Positions 51,612-59,642 of a DNA stretch of 64,000 nt are shown here, piece by piece. The stretch comes from Methylococcaceae bacterium UBA6146 (GTDB lineage Bacteria > Pseudomonadota > Gammaproteobacteria > Methylococcales > Methylomonadaceae). The notes below the pieces were generated by a model. That model saw only the letters and a list, made by a program, of their open reading frames with translations. It had not been told where the DNA came from and did no database searches. The translations under genes and the position numbers were made by a program. The stretch covers positions 186,001 through 250,000 of the forward strand of contig DIUY01000011.1 in NCBI GenBank assembly GCA_002422395.1, in the 5' to 3' direction. The first letter of the stretch is position 1, and the number at the start of each line of letters is the position of its first letter.

Positions 51612-52706
51612 TTAGATCACCAGGTAAATTAAAGCGTGGTTAGCGTTATTGCTCTTGTAATCAATACCATCAAGAATCAAAAACTCTTTATTAACCGCTT
51701 CGGCGTTGAGTTCTTCGCCGTTTTTACCTGCATTACGGATGAAATTGCCATTTTCCATTTTTAGAATCAGGCATTTTGTGCCTTCGGGTTCCAAGTCTTT
51801 CCAATACCCTTCGGTTGCTCCTGCATAGGATTGATAAGGAGGAAGCAAAGGTATTGGTTTTAAGATAATTGGTGCGTACTTTATATTATCCGTAGAACCA
51901 TATGAATAAAAACTTAGACCAACTAATGTTTTTCCTACACCTATATCACCAACATATTCATTATTGTTTTTATCCCTAATCTTTGCTCTCCCTGATGCGT
52001 TTTTGAGTGATTTTATAAAAACTTTTTGGTCAGTAATTGTTTTCCAATCATAACCCTCACCTGCTACATTTACCGCTTTACCTTCTTTTTCTTTATAAGA
52101 GCTAGGTATTTTTGAGAAAGCTATTTCTTTACGTTCTTTATCAAAAAGCTCCGATTGCCGATAAGCCTCATTTGCCAGCATGGTGTACAGCGTTAGCGGA
52201 CTTTGTTCAATAAACAGGGCGAAAAACAAATCAAAATCCACCCGAAACAATGGCTCATAATCCGCCCAAAGCGTATTAACGGCGGCTTTTAAAAACGGGT
52301 AATCTTCGGTTTTTTCCAGCATCTCCTCACAGAGTTGCTCATAGCCTGCGTGATAGCTTTTAATGACCGTATTTCTTTGGAATTCCTGGCTAGCAAGTAC
52401 TTCAAGCTGTTGCCGCTGCTGTTCCCGAAACTCAAGCGAATATACTGCCGCTTGAATCTGCGCTTCGCTGATGTCTGCATGGAATAACTGGCATAAGGCG
52501 CGGGCAATGGTTAGTTCGTCGCTACCCGCGATCTCCTGCAATTGGCTGAGTTCGGCACTTAACCCCCGCACTTCCAGCCAACGGTGTAGCACTTGGCTAT
52601 GGTATGCGGTTAATAAATCATCCAAATTGAAATTTGCCCGTAAATCAGTTAAGTCTCTAACGGGGTGTTTGTCTAACAGTAAGTTGAATTTTATCGCTTT
52701 GGTCAT
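51612..52706 (-). CDS. Unknown protein coupled to AAA+ ATPase (364 aa)
   Basis: Soluble protein with an N-terminal helical region of about 190 residues (DDLLTAYHSQVLHRWLEVRGL, then long amphipathic helices with LEFREQQRQQLEVLASQEFQ) and a beta-rich C-terminal half from ~205. GDIGVGKT at 253-260 fits the Walker A pattern by letter but sits in an unlikely context. The opening HPVRDLTDLRANFNLDDLLTAYH pattern reminds me of a short helical module in assorted bacterial signalling proteins, unnamed. It is 2 bp from the ATPase gene. Function unknown. Confidence 0.75.
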   Translation of the reverse strand: MTKAIKFNLLLDKHPVRDLTDLRANFNLDDLLTAYHSQVLHRWLEVRGLSAELSQLQEIAGSDELTIARALCQLFHADISEAQIQAAVYSLEFREQQRQQLEVLASQEFQRNTVIKSYHAGYEQLCEEMLEKTEDYPFLKAAVNTLWADYEPLFRVDFDLFFALFIEQSPLTLYTMLANEAYRQSELFDKERKEIAFSKIPSSYKEKEGKAVNVAGEGYDWKTITDQKVFIKSLKNASGRAKIRDKNNNEYVGDIGVGKTLVGLSFYSYGSTDNIKYAPIILKPIPLLPPYQSYAGATEGYWKDLEPEGTKCLILKMENGNFIRNAGKNGEELNAEAVNKEFLILDGIDYKSNNANHALIYLVI

Positions 52707-52754
52707 AATGGCTGGTGTTGTTGGGTTAATGAAAGGGTTAATTTGTAATTAATT

Positions 52755-52869
52755 TGTAGGTCGGGTTTACCCAAAGGGCATAAAAGCAATAGCGTAACCC
52801 GACAATTGTGTCGCCTAAAATGTCGTGTTACGGTATCTCGCTAAGCTCAATAAGCTAACCCGACCTACA
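52755..52869. repeat. Inverted repeat with GTAGGTCGGGTT ends
   Basis: A 115-bp element with ends TGTAGGTCGGGTT and AACCCGACCTACA, inserted between the DUF2442 gene and the 364-aa gene. The right 64-bp part (52813-52876) is repeated at 53494-53557 with four mismatches. Confidence 0.75.
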
Positions 52870-52952
52870 GGGCTGATGGTTTATTGTGCCGATGCGTGTG
52901 CCGTTCAACGGCAAATCAAATTTAATGGGTTTTATGGTTTTCCTTGTAAAAA

Positions 52953-53183
52953 TTAAACAGAAAGGTCGTAAAGTGTTTCTGGCGCTATATCAATCTCGTT
53001 AGGCCATACCACCGTACCGTAGTCAATCCGCGCCAGTTTAAAAAAGCCAGGGTTTTTTAACGGTTGAAAAACGGTGGCTTGTAAATACGGCTTCATATCG
53101 AAAAACTTTTGTTCGTTGTTTGCAAACGTCAGCAACAAACGATAATCGGATAAAGTTTCGACAGCAATCACGTCGGGCAGCAT
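52953..53183 (-). CDS. DUF2442 family protein
   Basis: 76-aa protein; the start at 53183 (MLPDVIAVETLSDYRLLLTFANNE) gives the usual length, 2 bp after the DUF4160 stop. FDMKPYLQATVFQPLKNPGFFKLARIDYGTVVWPNEIDIAPETLY is the DUF2442 core. These small proteins occur beside DUF4160 as presumed toxin-antitoxin-like pairs, though activity is not established. Confidence 0.85.
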   Translation of the reverse strand: MLPDVIAVETLSDYRLLLTFANNEQKFFDMKPYLQATVFQPLKNPGFFKLARIDYGTVVWPNEIDIAPETLYDLSV

Positions 53184-53185
53184 GG

Positions 53186-53455
53186 CTATTGCAAGGGTTT
53201 GATTTGAAAAACAGGCTCGCCGTTTACAGCCAGCGTCCAATCCGCCATCAGTTCTTCCTCGTGCAAAATAATCCACGCTTTAACCAGACTCGTTTTTTTG
53301 GCGGGTAATGAACCTTCTAATAGTTCACCGTCAGGAATCGTAAAAACAGCTTTTGTACCTTGATATTCAACGTGAATATGGGGTAAATGATGTTGTTGGG
53401 TATCAAAAAACATCATTCTGATAATGATGCCGTAAAACATACTGATGGTTGGCAT
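53186..53455 (-). CDS. DUF4160 family protein
   Basis: 89-aa protein: MPTISMFYGIIIRMMFFDTQQHHLPHIHVEYQ contains the HxPHIH motif of DUF4160, followed by IPDGELLEGSLPAKKTSLVKAWI. It is nearly always linked to DUF2442, as here with a 2-bp gap. A histidine-rich potential metal site is visible; biochemical role unknown. The pair is flanked on both sides by copies of the 64-bp repeat. Confidence 0.85.
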   Translation of the reverse strand: MPTISMFYGIIIRMMFFDTQQHHLPHIHVEYQGTKAVFTIPDGELLEGSLPAKKTSLVKAWIILHEEELMADWTLAVNGEPVFQIKPLQ

Positions 53456-53493
53456 GGCTTTCTCTTTGTATGACGGGGTTAAAAAATAGTGTT

Positions 53494-53557
53494 GCCTAAA
53501 ATGTCGGGTTACGTTATCTCGCTACGTTCAATAAGCTAACCCGACCTACAGGGCTGA
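53494..53557. repeat. 64-bp repeat copy B
   Basis: Same length and orientation as 52813-52876 with four mismatches; ends AACCCGACCTACAGGGCTGA. Together the two copies bracket the DUF4160/DUF2442 pair. Confidence 0.8.
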
Positions 53558-53592
53558 AGCAACATTTGTGATGCGTTAAATAGTCGGTTTTT

Positions 53593-53641
53593 GGAGCGCG
53601 GCCATCTTGGTCGCAACCTGCAGGCAAGATGCCCGCGCTCC
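53593..53641. repeat. Hairpin GGAGCGCGG...CCGCGCTCC
   Basis: Seventeen-base arms with one mismatch (GGAGCGCGGCCATCTTG and CAAGATGCCCGCGCTCC) around a 15-base loop, just beyond the stop of the 536-aa gene. It may end its transcript or be another dispersed repeat. Confidence 0.65.
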
Positions 53642-53650
53642 ACGTTCGTG

Positions 53651-55261
53651 TTACCAAGGCAACCAAGATGTTAACGTGTTAGCTAGGCTTTTCACTACCG
53701 ATTTTGTGCCTTCCCAAGCCGATTCAACCACTTTGGCGGCAGTTTTGGCAACGGCTTTCGCCCCGTTATAAAGCACATCCCCCACCGCGCTGCCTGCTAT
53801 ACCACCCGCCACAGCGCCAACAAATGCCCCGACCGGGCCGCCGAAGGTAAAGCCGATCACGCCGCCTTTTACCGAACCGGCAAGACCACCCACGGCGGTG
53901 CAAGTGACATTACTCATCGCATCCAGCGCTTCCAACGGGTTGAGTTCACCTTTGGCGAGTTTGTACAGGCATTTGGCGTTTTCCAGGCCGATGTAGGCGA
54001 TGTTGGCGATTTGTCCGGCTGGGGTATTTTGCAGGATTTTCAGCCAACCACTTTTGGCGGCAACTACTAACGCGCCAGAGACGGCGACTTGCACACCGAC
54101 ATTGCCCGCGCTTTGCAAGGATGCGTTGAAAAATTCTTGCATGTCTTCGTTGGCGGGGCGGTTTTCTTTACCGTTCAGGGCGTTCCATGCCCGCCGCCCC
54201 AAAATCCGTGCGCCTTGGAAGCCCGCGTTAAACGCCGCCGCAATCACGGCTTTTCTGCCGATTTCTTTGGCAATAATCATGCGGTTGGCATCGTTCCAAT
54301 CGTATTGTTTGATTTCGGCTTCGAGTTGGGCTTGGGCTTGTTGCTGTTTGTAGTTGGCGTATTCGCCCACTTCCATGCTGACACCGCCCTGTTCATATTC
54401 ACTGACGATTTTTAGATCAGGAAACTTTTCGCGTAGGGCGGCAACATGTTCTTTATTGACGACAATGGTGGTTTGGCTGTCGTAATTATGTTCTTTAATG
54501 TTTTGGATCAGGCTATTAAGTCCTGTTTGATTGGGTTGGTACAACTTGACTTGGACATGCTCCAGCACATTGCCTGATGCGTCTTTGATGACAATATCAG
54601 GTGAGTTCAAGGTTGTGGTGCTGGGTACTTCCGCTGTTAAGGTTGAACCTAAGGTACGGGCGTTGACGTTGAATTGGTTGGCTAAGTCGGCTTCGGCAAT
54701 GAGTCCGTGCAGTTGCCAATTACCATTCACGACCGGATTGCCATCACTGTCGAGTGATTGGTTAAACACCCGTTCCCTCATGGTTTTGTTCGCCGTTTCC
54801 AGCACCGCATCAATACTTTGCGCATACGTCCCGACTTCCGCCACGCCCCCACTACTGGCGCCCTGTTCGATTTTTTTCGCCAGCCAACTTTCGCGGCTTT
54901 TCCCTTTGTCCAAATGGGCATACAAATCGGCTTTGGTTTGGTTGTTTTGCTCTATTTTTTCAATAACTTGTAATGCCGTAACATGAATTTCTGCGTCATC
55001 CGCCCAAAGGTCAGGATATTCCCTAAAAGTTTGCTCCAACCAAGCTTCTATCGGTAACGTGTTTTTATTGCGGCTGTAAGATTCGACAAAATGGGCAATC
55101 ACTCCGGCGGTTTTTGGGGCGTTGTCTTCATCTCCGAATAGCTCCGCTGTGGCTTGATCCGCTTCGGCTGAGGGTTGTTCTGATGTTTGCTCTTGCTCGT
55201 CATCAGCCAAAATATAGCCTGTGGCGTTATCGATCACAACGGGGTTGGGTGCATGGCTCAT
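53651..55261 (-). CDS. Unknown 536-aa protein with nuclease-like motif and glycine-zipper membrane region
   Basis: Start at ATG 55261 with AAGGAAT upstream. The acidic N-terminus (1-50) looks disordered. Residues 220-239 read SPDIVIKDASGNVLEHVQVK; the D and the E-x-x-x-x-K arrangement resembles a PD-(D/E)xK nuclease core, in a tract that continues with alternating strands and helices to ~290. Residues 386-402 are hydrophobic, and 457-500 are a glycine-zipper stretch (GGLAGSVKGGVIGFTFGGP and AGGIAGSAVG) like those of pore-forming or membrane-inserting proteins. The end is amphipathic. I know no family of this shape; a toxic effector or membrane-bound restriction factor is conceivable. Confidence 0.7.
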   Translation of the reverse strand: MSHAPNPVVIDNATGYILADDEQEQTSEQPSAEADQATAELFGDEDNAPKTAGVIAHFVESYSRNKNTLPIEAWLEQTFREYPDLWADDAEIHVTALQVIEKIEQNNQTKADLYAHLDKGKSRESWLAKKIEQGASSGGVAEVGTYAQSIDAVLETANKTMRERVFNQSLDSDGNPVVNGNWQLHGLIAEADLANQFNVNARTLGSTLTAEVPSTTTLNSPDIVIKDASGNVLEHVQVKLYQPNQTGLNSLIQNIKEHNYDSQTTIVVNKEHVAALREKFPDLKIVSEYEQGGVSMEVGEYANYKQQQAQAQLEAEIKQYDWNDANRMIIAKEIGRKAVIAAAFNAGFQGARILGRRAWNALNGKENRPANEDMQEFFNASLQSAGNVGVQVAVSGALVVAAKSGWLKILQNTPAGQIANIAYIGLENAKCLYKLAKGELNPLEALDAMSNVTCTAVGGLAGSVKGGVIGFTFGGPVGAFVGAVAGGIAGSAVGDVLYNGAKAVAKTAAKVVESAWEGTKSVVKSLANTLTSWLPW

Positions 55262-55354
55262 AAGATATTCCTTGGTGTGTTGGTGGTTAAAAAATCAAGC
55301 TGAAAATTGTCGTCGGGGTAGCGTAACCTGACAAATCAGTACGGCAAAACCTTA

Positions 55355-55517
55355 CCTGATTAGCAAGATGCTTCAGCTAAGCCGTCATATCGGCAGGGAT
55401 TGCCGATATCCAGTTCACAGGGATGTGATTTCGAATTGCCATCCGTGGCTTCTGGATTCCGGCAATCCCTGCCGGAATGACGATTTTGGAGTTGGCTGAA
55501 TCTTCTTGCTAATCAGG
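55355..55517. repeat. Inverted-repeat element (copy 2) with extended flanking stems
   Basis: The core 55383-55482 (100 bp) is the second copy of the nifD-nifK element (ends TTCCGGCAATCCCTGCCGG; left arm here diverged to TATCGGCAGGGATTGCCGATA). It is enclosed by a further 23-bp imperfect inverted repeat beginning CCTGATTAGCAAGA and ending TCTTGCTAATCAGG. It lies immediately after the WYL regulator stop. Confidence 0.8.
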
Positions 55518-55522
55518 AAACC

Positions 55523-56434
55523 TTAAGGCTTGTTATCATCATTGCCCACATACTCGCGCAGACTTTGCAATAAGCTATCGCGTAACTCTCTGGGGGCAAT
55601 GATGGTGATATTCGGCAGCCAGTATTTAATCATCGGCAGAATCTGGTTGTCGTGGGAAATGCGCGTTGACACAATCAAACTGCCGTCTTCGAGTTCCTTA
55701 TCAATTTGTTGGTTAGGTAAAACGGGGCGGCGTTTGAAATAAGCCGCAACGCTGTGGTCGATTTTTAACACCACTTCGCGTTTTTCCGCACCAAACCAGA
55801 TGCTGTCTTCCTGTTCGATTAGCGCGTTAATGTCGGCTTCGGGCGTGAAGGTGCGCTCGTCGGTCTGGATGTTTTTTAATTGGCTGAAACAGAAACTTTT
55901 CAATTGTTGCCCGTCTTGGGCGGCGAGATACCAGATGCCTTTGTGGTTGATGAGTTTGTACGGGGCCATGCTTGTGTAGGATTTGGCTTTATACAGGAAG
56001 TGGATGAGCCGATGCTGGACGATGGCTTGTTCTAGCTGTTTGAATTCGCCGCTTTTTTCGCGCAGGTCTTCGTAATGATGGCCTTTGACCAGATACGCTT
56101 GGCTGACCCGGGCGTCGAAAATCTCACGCAGGAAATTATCGCTCAAGGCGGGGAACAGGGCTTTGATGCCGGATAGGCTGGCGAAGCGTTGGATGTCGGC
56201 GGTGGAAAGTTTGCCCAGATAATACGGGTCTAGGACAAATAACTGCTGGTCTTTGCTGAACGGCAGATAGGCCAAGCGTTCGAGCAAGTCACGTTGGATG
56301 GTGCGCAAGGTTACGCCGAATTCTTCGGCAAGTTGGCGCGGGTCGAGTTTTTCGCCGCGATTCAGTTTGATGAGGATTTCGGCAAGGCGCACGGAAACTT
56401 TTTCATGCGTGGATGGGGTGGTCGTTTTGGCCAT
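55523..56434 (-). CDS. WYL-domain HTH transcriptional regulator
   Basis: 303-aa protein. ATG 56434 (MAKTTTPSTHEKVSVRLAEI) is chosen over an upstream TTG. The N-terminal winged helix is at about 10-65 (GEKLDPRQLAEEFGVTLRTIQRDLLERL), and the WYL-like ligand domain at about 130-200 (AIVQHRLIHFLYKAKSYTSMAPYKLINHKGIWYLAAQDG) is followed by a WCX-like C-terminal part. WYL regulators of this architecture (BrxR/CapW-like) often repress phage-defence operons and sense nucleic acid or nucleotides. It is encoded upstream of the 536-aa gene on the same strand, separated by a repeat. Confidence 0.88.
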   Translation of the reverse strand: MAKTTTPSTHEKVSVRLAEILIKLNRGEKLDPRQLAEEFGVTLRTIQRDLLERLAYLPFSKDQQLFVLDPYYLGKLSTADIQRFASLSGIKALFPALSDNFLREIFDARVSQAYLVKGHHYEDLREKSGEFKQLEQAIVQHRLIHFLYKAKSYTSMAPYKLINHKGIWYLAAQDGQQLKSFCFSQLKNIQTDERTFTPEADINALIEQEDSIWFGAEKREVVLKIDHSVAAYFKRRPVLPNQQIDKELEDGSLIVSTRISHDNQILPMIKYWLPNITIIAPRELRDSLLQSLREYVGNDDNKP

Positions 56435-56881
56435 GGTCTTAAGTTGATTCGTTGACGGATGGCAAACGATAGCATGAGGGGGTGACAGGTTATGTCGCTT
56501 TTGTAGGCCATTTAAAAACAATTTTCGGTAGTCCTACACTCAGAATAATAAGGCATGTGTCAAGTCATTCACTGAAAAAGCTACGCGTCCTTACTTGTGC
56601 CTTGCGGGGATATGCCGCCAATCTTAACCTTTGCTGCTCGTTCAGGTTTTACGATTGGTAACCTTAAGCCGCCGTGAAATAACTTTGATTTTATAGGGTG
56701 CGTCGGCATACTTTACAAATCTTCTCCCATTACATTAATGACCCTTAGATGTTGACACGGCTACTCGTTTATTTTGCTTACTTTCTAAGCGCGTCACGGC
56801 GTTACCAAAAGACTAAGCGGTTTTTTTTATAAGCTGCTGGAAGACCCTAACAGCCGGCTTAAATCTTATTTTGACGTCAGC
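56435..56881. other. Region between WYL regulator and K+ channel genes
   Basis: About 450 bp. The left part (56520-56740) has no gene; it contains CGCGTCCTTACTTGTGCC near 56585, similar to a motif near 21460-21476, and GCCGCCAATC/GATTGG partial inverted repeats. The right part from 56749 is probably coding for the channel N-terminus but interrupted at a T8 tract (see next entry). Confidence 0.5.
56749..56832 (+). pseudogene. Probable out-of-frame N-terminus of the K+ channel
   Basis: ATG 56749 opens a 27-codon frame (MLTRLLVYFAYFLSASRRYQ, then KTKRFFL) that stops at 56830-56832, just after eight T bases (56821-56828). Removing one T joins it to the downstream frame, giving KRFFYKLLEDPNSRLKSYFD and then the channel. 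That joined stretch looks like the basic pre-S1 segment of Kv-type channels. The annotated ATG at 56882 has no ribosome-binding site, supporting a frameshift, slippage-regulated start or assembly error. Confidence 0.5.
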
Positions 56882-58354
56882 ATGATTGGCGTGGTCATAT
56901 TAAGCGTGTTGTTGCTGATTTATGAAATAAGTGATTCCCACGCGGTCATTAATGGGTGGTACGAGCGCGTTGTTGTGGGTTTGTTCATCATTGAATATTT
57001 GCTGCGGCTTTGGTTGTGCAGTGATAACCATCAAATTATTCTTGCGCATTATGAAAAGGCTGATTATCTCAACATTCCGTTCCGGCTTAGTAAAGTTATG
57101 GGGATTTTGTTGGCAAAAAAGCTCGAATATATTTCTAGCCCGTTGTCGATCATTGATTTGTTGGCGATTTTGCCTAGTTACCGTGAACTTAGGGTGCTGC
57201 GGCTGTTTGTCGTATTCCGCCTGTTTAAGCTGTTCCGGTATCTTAATAGTATAAAACTGTTCGCTGAAATCCTCAGCAATAAGCGTTTTGAGTTGTATAC
57301 GCTGGCTATCTTTTGGGGGTTTTTGATATTTATCGGCAGCACGGCCTTGTATTTTTTTGAAAACCCCAGCAATGGCGGACAGGTCACCAGTCTGTTTGAC
57401 GCCTTCTATTTAGCGGTGGTCACGATGGCGACGGTGGGTTATGGCGACATTTCCCCGCACACGGTAGGTGGCCGTTTAGTGGCCATGGTGCTGATTTTTG
57501 CCGGTTTGAGTTTTATTGCGTTTTTTACGTCTATTATTGTGTCCGCGTTTAGTGACAAAATGGAGAATATGCAAGTCAACAGGGTCTATGCGGAACTGAA
57601 CCGGCGTCGTGGCTTTGTCATTATTTGCGGTTTTGGCCGGGTTGGCCAACATATTGCTGGGCAGTTGGAGAAAGACGGGGAGCATTTTGTGATTATTGAC
57701 AACAATGCCATGCGGGTGCAAGAAGCCAAAAAATACAATTATTTGGCGGTTCATGATGATGCCAGCAAAAACGCCGTGCTGATCAATGCCGGCATCAATA
57801 ATAAGGCAACCGCCATTTTATGCACTACGGGTGATGATGTGATTAACGTCTACATTACCTTGACTAGCCGCCATCTGAACAAGGCGATCCGGATTCTGTC
57901 CCGTGCCAACAATGAAGAAAATGTAAAAAAATTGTATCAGGCAGGCGCCACCCATGTGATCCAGCCTTTTGAAATAGCGGGTATGGTGGCGGCCCAATAT
58001 GTTGGCCAGCCAGTCGCATTTGAGGCTATTTTGGGTATTATCAGTGAAGAAAAGCAGTTTATTATGGAAACGGTGTGCGTGCACGAGGGCTCGTTCATTA
58101 TTGGCAAAGCAGTCGATGATATTGATTTTGCCCAACGCAAGCTTATCTTGGTCGGCGTGATCAGCGCCAACCCCGTGCACTGCACGCACAAAAACCGGTA
58201 TCAGGTGAAAAACCAACATTTTTATTTTAATCCGGAAGAGTATTTTCAGTTGCAGGCGGGGGATTTGTTGGTTGTATTGGGGCGGAAGGTCGGTATTGAT
58301 TATTTTCGCAGCCAGGTTGAAAAAAGCCGCCTGAAGCTGGGTATGAGGCCATGA
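56882..58354 (+). CDS. Voltage-gated-type potassium channel with RCK domains
   Basis: 490 aa from the first in-frame ATG, although the real N-terminus may begin at 56749. Six membrane segments are visible: S4 has arginines/lysine every third residue (R101, R104, R107, R113, K116, R119), and the selectivity filter TVGYGD is at 184-189. A TrkA-N/RCK domain starts with FVIICGFGRVGQHIAG (~245-260), and a second RCK-like plus TrkA-C part reaches the end. It would pass K+ across the inner membrane under control of a nucleotide- or ion-binding gating ring. It overlaps the next gene by 4 bases (ATGA). Confidence 0.88.
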   Translation: MIGVVILSVLLLIYEISDSHAVINGWYERVVVGLFIIEYLLRLWLCSDNHQIILAHYEKADYLNIPFRLSKVMGILLAKKLEYISSPLSIIDLLAILPSYRELRVLRLFVVFRLFKLFRYLNSIKLFAEILSNKRFELYTLAIFWGFLIFIGSTALYFFENPSNGGQVTSLFDAFYLAVVTMATVGYGDISPHTVGGRLVAMVLIFAGLSFIAFFTSIIVSAFSDKMENMQVNRVYAELNRRRGFVIICGFGRVGQHIAGQLEKDGEHFVIIDNNAMRVQEAKKYNYLAVHDDASKNAVLINAGINNKATAILCTTGDDVINVYITLTSRHLNKAIRILSRANNEENVKKLYQAGATHVIQPFEIAGMVAAQYVGQPVAFEAILGIISEEKQFIMETVCVHEGSFIIGKAVDDIDFAQRKLILVGVISANPVHCTHKNRYQVKNQHFYFNPEEYFQLQAGDLLVVLGRKVGIDYFRSQVEKSRLKLGMRP

Positions 58355-59076
58355 AACGGATTGCTATTTTTGGTTACAGCATGATGGCTTTGGAAACGAT
58401 GCGCAGGCTCAGCGGGTCGGAATATCAGCTTATTTTTATTGGCCAGAACCAGGCTGAAGTCGATTTGGTCGCCGGGCAGGGTGTGGATAGCCGGATGGTT
58501 GATTTCCGTAACGATGACGATTTGCGTGCTATTGGTATTGGCTCTGATATTGACATTTTGTTCTGCTTTTTTACGAAAGATTCCGATAATGTGTTTTTAA
58601 CCATTTCCGCTCGGGCAATTTCTGACAATTTAACGATTATTGCAACCGTTGACGATCCCGAATCGGCAGAAAAACTGTTGGCAGCGGGCGCGAATAAAAT
58701 TATCGACCCTTATGAAATCTGCGGCAGAAAAACGTATGCCCTGCTAACCCGCCCTGATATTACTACCATGATGGATGAAACAGTCTTTGGGCAGCATGAT
58801 TTGAATGTGGCGCAAATAGAAATTCTTGCGGGTTCCTGTCTCGAACACACCTGTTTTAGCGGGATAAAATCAATTGAGAAACATAATGTGATTTTAGTCG
58901 GCGTTGTGGACCGGGAGTTGGGCGATGAGCTGCATGTGGCGGTAGGGGAGAAGGAACACAAGCTGGATGCGGGGGATTTTTTGGTGGTTATGGGGTCTAG
59001 CAAAGATATTATGGCATTTAAAGAGGATGTTGCCGCCGGTGTGAGGGTGGCTGGGGAATGCAATCGGGAGGTTTAG
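58351..59076 (+). CDS. TrkA-type RCK regulatory protein
   Basis: 241-aa soluble protein coupled by ATGA to the channel gene. The TrkA-N Rossmann domain (1-125) starts MKRIAIFGYSMMALETMRRL, where the usual GxGxxG reads GYSMMA, so dinucleotide binding is weakened. The TrkA-C domain (about 150-225) has NVILVGVVDRELG and LDAGDFLVVMG. It probably forms a mixed gating ring with the RCK domains of the channel. A degenerate ring subunit alongside an intact one suggests heteromeric regulation. Confidence 0.85.
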   Translation: MKRIAIFGYSMMALETMRRLSGSEYQLIFIGQNQAEVDLVAGQGVDSRMVDFRNDDDLRAIGIGSDIDILFCFFTKDSDNVFLTISARAISDNLTIIATVDDPESAEKLLAAGANKIIDPYEICGRKTYALLTRPDITTMMDETVFGQHDLNVAQIEILAGSCLEHTCFSGIKSIEKHNVILVGVVDRELGDELHVAVGEKEHKLDAGDFLVVMGSSKDIMAFKEDVAAGVRVAGECNREV

Positions 59077-59140
59077 TGGTGGGCTATGCGTTGTCCATCC
59101 GCATTTATCGTGAGGATGGACAAGGCGGTTTCTATAAAGT

Positions 59141-59494
59141 TTAGAGTGACTTATAAAGTGTTAACGCTTTAGTCAATTCTTCTGCGGATTTTTTGACGTC
59201 GCCAGAATTCGATAGAATTTGTGCTTGCACAACATGAGCGTTGGCTTGCTTTACAATGGCTTCATTGCCGGTAATTTGCTCAGAAGCGGAACGCGCAGCT
59301 TTCAAATGTAAGCGGGCAGTGGAAAAGTCGCTTTTGTTCACTTCAATTAAGGCTTTTTCAATATGCGCAATAGTTTCAGCAACGCTTGTTGCCGCTGGGC
59401 TGTTAGTAGCCGCTTCTTCTGCAAAAGCTACGGTGCTTGCGCCTAGTGAGATTGCCATAATGAAAGTTAGGGTGATGTTTTTGATGATATTCAT
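59141..59494 (-). CDS. Small exported helical protein (similar to 30013-30399)
   Basis: 117-aa protein with a signal peptide (MNIIKNITLTFIMAISLGAS, cut near AFAEE). The mature part is all-helical with TPR-like spacing: IAHIEKALIEVNKSDFSTARLHLKAARSASEQI and AHVVQAQILSNSGDVKKSAEELTKALTLYKSL. Likely periplasmic. It shares overall size, signal peptide style (GASTVAFAE versus AASTVAVAE) and helical repeat character with the protein at 30013. Function unknown. Confidence 0.75.
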   Translation of the reverse strand: MNIIKNITLTFIMAISLGASTVAFAEEAATNSPAATSVAETIAHIEKALIEVNKSDFSTARLHLKAARSASEQITGNEAIVKQANAHVVQAQILSNSGDVKKSAEELTKALTLYKSL

Positions 59495-59642
59495 GTAAAA
59501 GCCTTTGGTGTGTTATTTTATTGGATGAATTTTGGAAATTTATGCCTAACAGCGCATAACCCCAGTAGCCATGATATAGGATTAATGCATGGCTTATATG
59601 ACATTTTGATTAATAAGCACTAATGGCCGTGAAAATAGACTT

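Noticed and set aside
51612..52706. GDIGVGKT in the 364-aa protein as a Walker A P-loop
   Set aside because: It matches GxxxxGKT by letters, but no Walker B or other NTPase motif follows and the sequence after it is beta-rich rather than helical; probably coincidence.
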